A stretch of DNA of 8,016 bases, taken from Clostridia bacterium. Its GTDB lineage: Bacteria; Bacillota; Clostridia; UMGS1883. Under the pieces are notes generated by a model. It saw only the letters and a program-made list of their open reading frames with translations. It was not told where the DNA came from and made no database searches. The first letter of the stretch is position 1. Every line of letters begins with the position of its first letter. Both the position numbers and the translations under genes were made by a program. Below are positions 1 through 5,878 of the stretch, piece by piece. The stretch spans positions 1-8,016 of the forward strand of contig JAFUJG010000034.1 in NCBI GenBank assembly GCA_017468215.1. Reading direction: 5' to 3'.

Positions 1-1
1 A

Positions 2-322
2 AAGATGATCCCCTTTATCATTGCACGAAGCGGTATCGACGAAAGGAAAAAGGTCAACGCCATTACAAAAGAAGAACGTATCCGTCTTGTTGATGCCATT
101 AAGGAAATCGAAATCGACATCCAAGGCTTCCGTCCCATAAACGAAGCCATTGTTACACGTGGCGGAATAAGCGTTAAAGAGATTGACCCTTCCACCATGG
201 AAAGTAAGCTTGTAAAAGGCTTGTACTTTGCAGGTGAGGTTATTGACGTTGATGCATATACAGGCGGTTTTAACTTGCAGATAGCCTTTTCCACAGGTTA
301 TCTTGCCGGAATTAATATGTAA
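2..322 (+). CDS. BaiN/YhiN (HI0933-like) NAD(P)/FAD-dependent oxidoreductase, C-terminal fragment
   Basis: This is the last ~106 codons of a gene that enters from the left edge; the frame is open from base 2 and stops at TAA 320-322. The ATG at base 5 is probably an internal methionine, because the family is about 400 residues long. The visible part carries the C-terminal FAD-binding signature: a TRGGISVKEIDP stretch, then GLYFAGEVIDVDAYTGGFN and the QIAFSTGYLAG helix. In the HI0933/YhiN/BaiN family this segment closes the Rossmann-type FAD site. The physiological substrate of most members is unknown; BaiN was proposed to act in bile-acid dehydroxylation and others are named aminoacetone oxidases, and neither can be assigned here. 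It lies 22 bases upstream of cmk on the same strand with no terminator between, so co-transcription is likely. The family is confident; the exact role is not. Confidence 0.9.
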   Translation, partial: KMIPFIIARSGIDERKKVNAITKEERIRLVDAIKEIEIDIQGFRPINEAIVTRGGISVKEIDPSTMESKLVKGLYFAGEVIDVDAYTGGFNLQIAFSTGYLAGINM

Positions 323-344
323 TTTAAAAAAGTGAGGGAATACC

Positions 345-1010
345 ATGCAAATTGCAATTGATGGTCCTGCAGGTGCAGGCAAAAGCACAATTTCAAAATT
401 TATTGCTCAAGAGATGGGGTATCTGTATATCGATACAGGTGCTATGTACCGTGCAATAGGCTATAAGGCTCTCAAAGAAAACATTGACCTTGATGATAAT
501 CAAAAGGTTGACGAAATGGCAAAATCCAGCGATATCGAGCTAAAAATAACTGACCACGGTCAGAGCATTTTCCTTGACGGAGCAGATGTAACCTCTCACA
601 TAAGAACACCCGAAGTTTCTATGGCTGCGTCAAAGGTAAGTGCAATTGGCGGTGTAAGAAGAACACTTGTAGATTTGCAAAGGAAAATTGCAGGCATTAA
701 CAACGTAATCATGGACGGCAGAGATATAGGCACAGTTGTTCTGCCCGATGCCGAAATCAAGATTTTCCTTACAGCATCCGCTGAGGATAGAGCTATGCGC
801 CGTTACCTTGAACTTAAGGAAAAGGGCATGGAGGTTAACTACCAGGCTGTTTTAGAAGACATGGAAACAAGAGACTATAACGATTCCCACAGAGCTGAAT
901 CGCCTCTTAAGGCTGCGGATGATGCAACCGTTATCGACACCTCGGGTCAGACCCTTGGTGAGAGCGTTCAGACAATTGTTGAATTTATAAAGAGCAGGGT
1001 GGAAGCATGA
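345..1010 (+). CDS. cmk: Cytidylate kinase
   Basis: This cytosolic enzyme transfers a phosphate from ATP to CMP or dCMP, giving CDP/dCDP for RNA, DNA and phospholipid synthesis. The 221-residue length is normal for the bacterial family. Visible motifs are the P-loop GPAGAGKST (residues 7-15), the YIDTGAMYR segment (28-36) that starts the NMP-binding region, the GRDIGTVVLPDA motif (125-136), the RDYNDSHR lid-region motif (176-183) followed by SPL, and the C-terminal VIDTSG strand. The ATG at 345 is preceded by a GAGG Shine-Dalgarno (334-337) at 7 bases. The stop codon overlaps the next start as ATGA (1007-1010), which implies translational coupling to the IspH-S1 gene. cmk next to S1 (rpsA) is a long-known bacterial gene order; some Clostridia have an acyltransferase gene (plsC) in between, and it is absent here. 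Confidence 0.97.
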   Translation: MQIAIDGPAGAGKSTISKFIAQEMGYLYIDTGAMYRAIGYKALKENIDLDDNQKVDEMAKSSDIELKITDHGQSIFLDGADVTSHIRTPEVSMAASKVSAIGGVRRTLVDLQRKIAGINNVIMDGRDIGTVVLPDAEIKIFLTASAEDRAMRRYLELKEKGMEVNYQAVLEDMETRDYNDSHRAESPLKAADDATVIDTSGQTLGESVQTIVEFIKSRVEA

Positions 1011-2974
1011 GCAAAGTCAAAATTGCAGACAGCGCAGGCTTCTGCTTTGGTGTATCACGTGCACTTGAAATGACCGAAAACGGTATACGTGAAGGTAAGA
1101 GCATTGCCACCTACGGACCTATTATCCACAACGGACAGGTCGTTAAAGCCCTTGAGGAAAAGGGTGTGCGGATAATAGAGGATGTTGCCGAGGCTAAGGA
1201 TGGCGATACAGTTGTAATCCGAAGCCACGGTGTTCCCAAAAAGGTGGAGGAGGCTCTTAAGGAGCGAGGGATTGAATATATCGATGCCACATGCCCCTTT
1301 GTAAAAAAAATACACAGGATAGTTTCGGAAAATTATGCCCTTGGTAAAACAATTATCATCATAGGCGATGCAAAGCACCCCGAGGTTATGGGTATCAACG
1401 GATGGTGTAACGACGAAGCGGTGATTTTTTCGTCATTAGATGACGTTAATTGCGACAATTTGACCGAAAAAGAGTGCTGTGTAGTTGCACAAACTACTTT
1501 CGAGAGGAATTTGTGGGAAAAAATCATAAAAATTATAAAAAACACTTGCAAAAAGGTGGTGTTTTTTGATACAATATGTAGTGCGACTAATGATAGGCAA
1601 AAAAGCACGGCAGAGCTTAGCCGTGAGAGCGATTTGTTTATTGTAATTGGCGGTCGCAACAGCTCCAACACCAAAAAGCTTTACCAGATTGCAAGTGAAA
1701 TATGCAAAAAAACAATTCTGGTTGAAGGCGCATGGGAGCTGCCCGAGGAGCTTTATGTTCCGGGGGAACGGATTGGTATAACCGCCGGTGCATCGACACC
1801 GGATTGGATAATAAAGGAGGTTTTTACAACCATGGTAAATGCAGAAAATTTAAAAGGAGAGCTTAATTTTGCGGAGGCGTTTGAGGAATCCCTCGTAACT
1901 TTAAATACAGGACAGATAGTTACCGGCACAGTTGTTAAGGTTACACCTACTGAAGTTTACGTTGACCTTGGCTTCAAGAGCGAAGGTATCATTCCTTCCG
2001 ACGAGCTTTCCGAAGACCCCGACGTTAAGTGCGAGGACGTTGTTAAGGTTGGCGACGAAGTTGAAGTATTCGTTGTAAGAGTTAACGACGCAGAAGGCTA
2101 TGTTAAGCTTTCCAAGAAGAAGGTTGATGCGAAGAAGGGTTGGGCTACAATCGAAAACGCAGCAGAAACACAGGAAATCCTTGAAGGTAAGGTAGTTGAA
2201 GCTGTAAACCGCGGTATCGTAGTAGCAGTTAACGGCACAAGAGTGTTCGTTCCCGCTTCTCATGCAACAGAAAGATTTGTTTCCGACCTCTCTACAATGG
2301 TAGGTCAGACTGTTTCTCTCCGTATCCTTAACATTAAGGACGACAGACGTGGTAAGAAGGCTATCGGTTCTATCAAGAGCGTTCTCATGGAAGAAAAGGC
2401 TAAAAAGAGCGAAGCTTTCTGGGCAAGCGTTGAAACAGGCAAGAAGTACACAGGTACAGTTAAGACAGTTACATCCTTTGGTGCATTTGTTGACCTTGGC
2501 GGTGTAGAAGGTCTTGTTCATATTTCTGAACTTTCCTGGACAAGAATCAAGAACGTTGAAGAAGTTGTTAAGGTTGGCGACGTTGTTGAAGTTTACATTA
2601 TCGAAGCTAATGCTGAAACAAAGAAGGTTTCTCTTGGCTACAAGAAGACAGAGGACAACCCCTGGGTTATCGCTCAGAACACAATGGCTGTTGGCGATGT
2701 TAGAAATGTTAAGGTAGTAAGACTTCTTCCCTTCGGTGCTTTCGTTGAAATCATCCCCGGTGTTGAAGGTCTTATCCATGTTTCTCAGATCGACACAAAG
2801 AGAATCGGCAAGCCCGCTGATGTACTTAGCGTAGGTCAGATGGTTGACGCTCAGATCGTTGAAGCTGATTGGGAAGCTAAGAAGATTGGTCTTTCTATTA
2901 AGGCTCTCCTCGCTCCCGAAACAGTAGAAGAAGTTCCTGTTGCTGAAGAAGCTGCAGAAGAAGTAGCTGAATAA
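1007..2974 (+). CDS. ispH-rpsA: Bifunctional 4-hydroxy-3-methylbut-2-enyl diphosphate reductase / ribosomal protein S1 (IspH-S1 fusion)
   Basis: Residues 1 to ~278 are IspH (LytB), the last enzyme of the MEP pathway, which reduces HMBPP to IPP and DMAPP with a [4Fe-4S] cluster. The three cluster cysteines are C13, C96 and C191. H41, H74, H124, E126, the TT pair 163-164, the SSN motif at 219-221 and S263 match the active site known from E. coli IspH. Residues ~302-633 hold four S1 RNA-binding repeats (about 304-370, 388-457, 477-547, 563-633), the third and fourth with the canonical GAFV..GVEGL(V/I)H(I/V)S pattern. An acidic Glu-rich tail (636-655) follows. Such fusions are established in Clostridia. 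The start overlaps the cmk stop by 4 bases, with GGGTGG-type purines upstream. No frameshift is seen at the junction, so this is a true in-frame fusion. Codon usage changes sharply between the halves and there is an internal Shine-Dalgarno with ATG at 1832 (separate entries), so a free S1 product of 380 residues is possible. Confidence 0.96.
   Translation: MSKVKIADSAGFCFGVSRALEMTENGIREGKSIATYGPIIHNGQVVKALEEKGVRIIEDVAEAKDGDTVVIRSHGVPKKVEEALKERGIEYIDATCPFVKKIHRIVSENYALGKTIIIIGDAKHPEVMGINGWCNDEAVIFSSLDDVNCDNLTEKECCVVAQTTFERNLWEKIIKIIKNTCKKVVFFDTICSATNDRQKSTAELSRESDLFIVIGGRNSSNTKKLYQIASEICKKTILVEGAWELPEELYVPGERIGITAGASTPDWIIKEVFTTMVNAENLKGELNFAEAFEESLVTLNTGQIVTGTVVKVTPTEVYVDLGFKSEGIIPSDELSEDPDVKCEDVVKVGDEVEVFVVRVNDAEGYVKLSKKKVDAKKGWATIENAAETQEILEGKVVEAVNRGIVVAVNGTRVFVPASHATERFVSDLSTMVGQTVSLRILNIKDDRRGKKAIGSIKSVLMEEKAKKSEAFWASVETGKKYTGTVKTVTSFGAFVDLGGVEGLVHISELSWTRIKNVEEVVKVGDVVEVYIIEANAETKKVSLGYKKTEDNPWVIAQNTMAVGDVRNVKVVRLLPFGAFVEIIPGVEGLIHVSQIDTKRIGKPADVLSVGQMVDAQIVEADWEAKKIGLSIKALLAPETVEEVPVAEEAAEEVAE
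1546..1575 (+). promoter_or_regulatory. Candidate internal promoter within ispH, driving S1
   Basis: TTGCAA (1546-1551), an 18-base spacer and TACAAT (1570-1575) resemble a sigma-A promoter. The -10 has the extended TGn form (TGATACAAT, 1567-1575). An A-rich tract (about 1516-1543), resembling an UP element, lies directly upstream. Transcripts would begin roughly 250 bases before the internal S1 start at 1832. AT-rich coding sequence yields such matches by chance, so this is tentative. Confidence 0.35.
1813..1834 (+). promoter_or_regulatory. Internal Shine-Dalgarno and ATG at the IspH-S1 junction
   Basis: AAAGGAGG lies at 1813-1820, 11 bases before an in-frame ATG at 1832-1834 (Met276 of the fusion). 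It is as good a ribosome-binding site as any in the window and better than the one at the main start. Starting here would yield a 380-residue protein containing all four S1 repeats and no IspH domain. Caution: the site lies in codons for Ile-Lys-Glu-Val, and related IspH proteins often end in a similar peptide, so part of the match could come from protein constraint. Use in vivo is inference. Confidence 0.5.
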
Positions 2975-2985
2975 TTAAAACAAAT

Positions 2986-3016
2986 AAAATCCGCATCATA
3001 TGATGCGGATTTTTTG
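2986..3016. terminator. Bidirectional rho-independent terminator between convergent genes
   Basis: A perfect 22-base palindrome at 2989-3010 (arms ATCCGCATC and GATGCGGAT around ATAT) is extended by A's on the left and a T-run on the right (3010-3015). It starts 14 bases after the IspH-S1 stop codon. Read on the minus strand, the hairpin is followed by a T-rich stretch as well, so it can also stop transcription of the convergent metalloprotease gene ending at 3049. Confidence 0.9.
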
Positions 3017-3048
3017 TTTGTAGGGGTGGCCAATGGTCGAGTGCTAAT

Positions 3049-4776
3049 TTAATATAAAATTTCACCTGTACAGCCAATCTTAGCAAGCATCCTTTGGAAA
3101 GATGCAAAGCGGTTGGGGTAGAGCTGCTTAATACCAATCTGTAAGTCACGGTTACCATAGCACAGCCAGTAAAGGCGGGCAAACTCGGCAAAGCCTTCAT
3201 CGCTATTGGAGTTGCCGTAAGTGGATATTGTTGCAATATCATCTTCAACGGCAAGCTGCCATTTTGTGCCCTGGCTCCAATGAGAGCCACGGTTGTTTAC
3301 ATCGCCGTTTGCCATATAGTCGTTGCTGTGACCCAATTCGTGAGCGAAGCTCTTTATCATGGTAGTTTCGTTTGCTGTGCCCTTAAGCCTTACAAACAGT
3401 TCTTCACCGCCACAGTTATATGTGGAGGTTGTTGTAGAAAGATAAACATACATATTTTTTATGTGCTGACGGTATGCATAAGGGAATTTACCAAGTGCAC
3501 TTATTGCTGTCTGCACGTTAGCAAAGCTCGGGTCAACACAGTAAACTGCAACATTTTGTGTTGTATCACTTGTTGTGTATGTAACATCGATGCGGTAGCA
3601 GTTGATAGCCGCACCTGTGTAGGGGTGTTCCTCGCTTGCAGAGTAGATAACACCGTTTTCTTCAACCAAATCCCACATAACATGCTTTGTTTTAACAGGT
3701 GTACCCTGGGTAATAACCGCATCGCTGCCAGGGAAGGATTGAAGCGGGTAGTAGAAGCCTGATTCGGCAAGCTCGCCGATTACGGGCTTGGAAACAGCAT
3801 CCAATATCAGAGCTTTTGCATCTTCGGCAGTATATTTTTCGTAGTAAACTTTTGTGAAAACCTTTTCACAATCATCAAGGAAGGAATCTGCGTTAGGAGC
3901 ATAGGGCATTGCATCAGCACCTATAGACGTACAAATATCGATAATTCTTTGCTGTTGCTTTTCAGTAAAGAGCTTGAATGCGTCTGTTGAAGTCATAAGG
4001 GAGAATGGTGTTTCACCTGCATAGTCAACAGACCATTCATACTTTTCATCCTGCACTGTAACTGCACCATCTTTTATAGCAAGATATCCGCCGTTGGCAC
4101 TTTCAAGTGTGTAGCCGTCATTATATTTTTCCATAATCCAGCGCTGTTTTGCACTGCCTGCAGAATAGAAATATACTCTTACACCGTTTTCCTCTGTATA
4201 TTCAAGGCGATATTTTGGAGTTGTATAATCTTCAAAGGCGACATAACCTTCGGTCATGTCCTTAAGACGAAAGAGCGTGCCTTCCTCTGCTACGGAAACA
4301 ACCCTTTTTGAAACAGAAAGGCTACCCTCGGGGGACGAAATTGTATAATAACGTTCGTTCATGCCCTCAAAAACAGTGTCAACACCCATAACAGGCTTTT
4401 GGCAATAGATAATGCTTCTACCGCTTATATTGACAGGCTCAAGCGAATCGGGATACATACCAACTAATTTTGCATAGTCGCTGCCGGCTACCGTTTGGGG
4501 AATTTCCAAGCTTAAGGTAGTGTTTGTAGAATCTTCTGTGGGAAGAAAAACCGTACTTATGCAATCAAGGAGAATATCGTCCTTGGAGTAATATCCTAAT
4601 ACAAATTTAACACTTTCGTCGCCGGAGTAATATATTGTGGCAGTAAGAGTACCGCTTGTGAGTGAATCGCTGTTCATCATAGCATATACCGATGCAGCTG
4701 CAGCAGAAGTTATACTGCCAAGGGATGAAACAGCAATCATCACAATCAAAAATAATGATAATATTCGTTTTTTCAT
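3049..4776 (-). CDS. Secreted lethal-factor-like (M34/ATLF-type) zinc metalloprotease with beta-trefoil domain
   Basis: This 575-residue protein appears to be an exported protease. Residues 1-~29 are a Sec signal peptide (KKR, hydrophobic core, then ASAAAAS-like cleavage region), with no lipobox or LPXTG anchor seen. Residues ~30-130 resemble the Ig-like repeats common in clostridial extracellular proteins. Residues ~138-255 look like a ricin-type beta-trefoil, with QRW at 211-213 and the GYTLESANGGYLAI segment (221-234), suggesting carbohydrate binding. The C-terminal domain carries the zincin motif HELGH (479-483), followed by D486-Y487, then STYG (518-521) and EGFAEFARL (527-535). Y520 lies seven residues before E527. 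Anthrax lethal factor has HEFGH, Tyr728 and zinc ligand Glu735 in the same arrangement, so H479, H483 and E527 are the likely zinc ligands, E480 the base and Y520 a transition-state residue. The start has AAAGGAG (4784-4790) seven bases upstream. Protease class is well supported; substrate and host effect are unknown. Pro-Pro endopeptidases are related alternatives. Confidence 0.85.
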   Translation of the reverse strand: MKKRILSLFLIVMIAVSSLGSITSAAAASVYAMMNSDSLTSGTLTATIYYSGDESVKFVLGYYSKDDILLDCISTVFLPTEDSTNTTLSLEIPQTVAGSDYAKLVGMYPDSLEPVNISGRSIIYCQKPVMGVDTVFEGMNERYYTISSPEGSLSVSKRVVSVAEEGTLFRLKDMTEGYVAFEDYTTPKYRLEYTEENGVRVYFYSAGSAKQRWIMEKYNDGYTLESANGGYLAIKDGAVTVQDEKYEWSVDYAGETPFSLMTSTDAFKLFTEKQQQRIIDICTSIGADAMPYAPNADSFLDDCEKVFTKVYYEKYTAEDAKALILDAVSKPVIGELAESGFYYPLQSFPGSDAVITQGTPVKTKHVMWDLVEENGVIYSASEEHPYTGAAINCYRIDVTYTTSDTTQNVAVYCVDPSFANVQTAISALGKFPYAYRQHIKNMYVYLSTTTSTYNCGGEELFVRLKGTANETTMIKSFAHELGHSNDYMANGDVNNRGSHWSQGTKWQLAVEDDIATISTYGNSNSDEGFAEFARLYWLCYGNRDLQIGIKQLYPNRFASFQRMLAKIGCTGEILY

Positions 4777-4787
4777 TTTCTTTCTCC

Positions 4788-4816
4788 TTTACATGGTTGT
4801 GTAAATATTATATAAT
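4788..4816 (+). promoter_or_regulatory. Promoter of the YdcF-like gene
   Basis: TTTACA (4788-4793), a 17-base spacer and a perfect TATAAT (4811-4816) make a near-consensus sigma-A promoter. Its -35 overlaps the Shine-Dalgarno of the divergent protease gene, and its -10 overlaps the divergent -10 by two bases. The leader to the ATG at 4863 would be about 40 bases. Confidence 0.75.
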
Positions 4817-4820
4817 ATTT
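4803..4820. repeat. Perfect 18-bp palindrome containing both divergent -10 boxes
   Basis: AAATATTATATAATATTT reads identically on both strands. It places a TATAAT on each strand, so the two divergent promoters share one melting region. It could also be the operator of a dimeric repressor, but it is pure A/T and no regulator gene is adjacent, so symmetry from the paired -10 boxes is the simpler explanation. Confidence 0.7.
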
Positions 4821-4835
4821 GTATGAAAAATTCAA
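4807..4835 (-). promoter_or_regulatory. Promoter of the secreted metalloprotease gene
   Basis: On the minus strand, TTGAAT (4835-4830) and TATAAT (4812-4807) are separated by 17 bases, a good sigma-A arrangement. The predicted start of transcription near 4800 gives a leader of about 24 bases containing only the Shine-Dalgarno. The -10 lies within an 18-bp palindrome shared with the divergent promoter. Confidence 0.7.
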
Positions 4836-4862
4836 TGAACGTTTTGTTAAAAGGTGAAAATT

Positions 4863-5615
4863 ATGAGATTTTTAATGATTATTGCAGGTTTTTTTCTGTT
4901 TGCAAACGGCGGCGTTATGTCGTTAGTGTCGAACTTTAATTTAGGGGTTATCCTTACAGGTGCCGCAGGAGCGTTTTTTCTTTTGTGGGGGATATTCTAT
5001 AAAAAGATTAACAAAAAAACCGCACAGGGTGCTTTAAAGTGGGTTAAGATAGCTGTTATTGCCCTTGTGTGCATTGAGATGTGTATTGTGGCATTTATTG
5101 CCGTTTACGGTCAGTTTGACAATGTCAACTACAAGGAGGATGCTGTTATTGTTTTAGGTGCAGGTATCCGAGGTGACCGTGTTACCGTGCCCTTGGCGTA
5201 CAGGCTCAATGCGGCAATTGACTATCACAAGAAAAACCCCGAGGCATATATCGTTGTAACAGGCGGACAAGGCTTTCAGGAAACCATAACCGAAGCCGAA
5301 GCCATGGAGCGGTATCTTTTAAAAAGAGGCGTTAATCCCGAAAAAATAGTCAAGGAAGAAAAGGCAACAAGCACCAATGAAAACATGGAGTTTTCAAAAA
5401 ACATTCTTGATGTACGCTTTGGCGAAAATGAGTATACAGTGGTTGTTATAACAAACAACTTCCATATTTACCGTGGCGTGCAGATTGCAAAGCTTGAAGG
5501 CTTTGAAAACGTGCATCATAAGCATGCGGGGTTAAAGTGGTATAATATGGCACCATGCTATTTAAGAGAGAGCCTGGCTGTTTTAAAAATGTGGGTTTTT
5601 GACATGCTGCTTTAG
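4863..5615 (+). CDS. YdcF-family (DUF218) membrane protein
   Basis: The 250-residue protein has three hydrophobic segments at the N-terminus (about 3-23, 26-46 and 60-83) followed by a DUF218 domain (about 92-220). Visible DUF218 features are DAVIVLGAGIRGD (93-105), the YIVVTGGQG strand-turn (129-137), the TEAEAM helix start (143-148), a PE(K/R)I segment with nearby conserved acidic residues, and VVVITNNFHIYRG, the family's characteristic TS/TN-x-FH-x-xR motif. Relatives SanA, ElyC and YdcF act in envelope integrity in Gram-negatives, and YdcF binds S-adenosylmethionine; no reaction can be assigned here. ATG 4863 is chosen because AAAGGTG (4850-4856) sits six bases upstream; the in-frame GTG at 4854 lies inside that Shine-Dalgarno and would add only three residues. 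It is divergent from the secreted protease and has no classical terminator, only the hairpin array directly after its stop. Confidence 0.88.
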   Translation: MRFLMIIAGFFLFANGGVMSLVSNFNLGVILTGAAGAFFLLWGIFYKKINKKTAQGALKWVKIAVIALVCIEMCIVAFIAVYGQFDNVNYKEDAVIVLGAGIRGDRVTVPLAYRLNAAIDYHKKNPEAYIVVTGGQGFQETITEAEAMERYLLKRGVNPEKIVKEEKATSTNENMEFSKNILDVRFGENEYTVVVITNNFHIYRGVQIAKLEGFENVHHKHAGLKWYNMAPCYLRESLAVLKMWVFDMLL

Positions 5616-5800
5616 AAGCAGGCTTCGATATAAATCCCTAACGGGATTCTCGATATGTGCATAGCACTCGATATGCCTATGGCTCGATATGTCCTGCGGG
5701 ACGATAGAGATTTATATCATATCGAATGTGAATGCAGTGAACATATATCGAAACGAAGCGTTAGCGGAGTTATATCGAACACGCAAAGCGTGTATATCGA
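5615..5800. repeat. Array of small hairpins separated by TCGATAT / ATATCGA linkers
   Basis: This fills most of the ydcF-mscL intergenic space. Left half: TCGATAT at 5625-5631, 5650-5656, 5668-5674 and 5684-5690. Right half: the reverse complement ATATCGA at 5719-5725, 5745-5751, 5772-5778 and 5794-5800. Between linkers sit short inverted repeats of different sequence: GAAGCAGGCTTC (5615-5626), AATCCC/GGGATT (5633-5648), GTGC-ATA-GCAC (5657-5667), GCC-TAT-GGC (5675-5683), GTCC/GGAC (5691-5702), ATGT/ACAT (imperfect, 5726-5744), AAC/GTT (imperfect, 5752-5771) and ACACGC-AAA-GCGTGT (5779-5793). GATATAAATC (5627-5636) and GATTTATATC (5709-5718) are also inverted. Left and right linkers can pair in nested order, giving a large cruciform or RNA with side arms. 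No protein is coded; the frame open through it is an artefact. Function is unknown: terminator/processing element, mobile miniature element or chromosome-structure site are all possible. Confidence 0.85.
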
Positions 5801-5816
5801 AAAACATAAAAGAACA

Positions 5817-5845
5817 TTGACAAAATCTTTCCGATACGATAAAAT
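5817..5845 (+). promoter_or_regulatory. Promoter of mscL
   Basis: TTGACA (5817-5822), 17 bases, then TAAAAT (5840-5845) is an almost perfect sigma-A promoter. It begins 17 bases after the last linker of the hairpin array, so the array would not be part of the mscL leader. The leader carries AAAAAGGAG (5862-5870) eight bases before the ATG. Confidence 0.85.
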
Positions 5846-5878
5846 TTAAATATAAATTTGTAAAAAGGAGTCGGAAAA

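Noticed and set aside
1901..2779. Long minus-strand open frame (292 codons) opposite the S1 repeats
   Set aside because: It is antisense to clearly coding, strongly codon-biased sequence. The bias toward GTT, AAG, GAA and GGT in S1 leaves few stops on the opposite strand. The translation is Asn/Cys/Phe-rich, has no domain pattern and no Shine-Dalgarno.
3280..3762. 160-codon plus-strand open frame within the protease gene
   Set aside because: It is antisense to the catalytic domain of the metalloprotease, is Cys/Val-rich without a recognisable fold, and crosses conserved codons for HELGH.
4854..4862. GTG start for the YdcF-like protein
   Set aside because: The GTG lies inside the AAAGGTG sequence that serves as Shine-Dalgarno for ATG 4863, and no other purine-rich site precedes it at the right distance.
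5615..5800. CRISPR array
   Set aside because: Repeats are only 7 bases, spacers are 9-20 bases and self-complementary, and orientation inverts midway. No cas genes are nearby.
5655..5849. 64-codon plus-strand open frame across the hairpin array
   Set aside because: Its sequence is dictated by the repeated TCGATAT linkers and hairpins, it lacks a ribosome-binding site, and it runs through the mscL promoter. It is best seen as repeat DNA that happens to be open.
5615..5878. Riboswitch or leader RNA for mscL
   Set aside because: The near-consensus mscL promoter lies at 5817-5845, downstream of the array, so the structured region would not be in the mscL transcript from that promoter.
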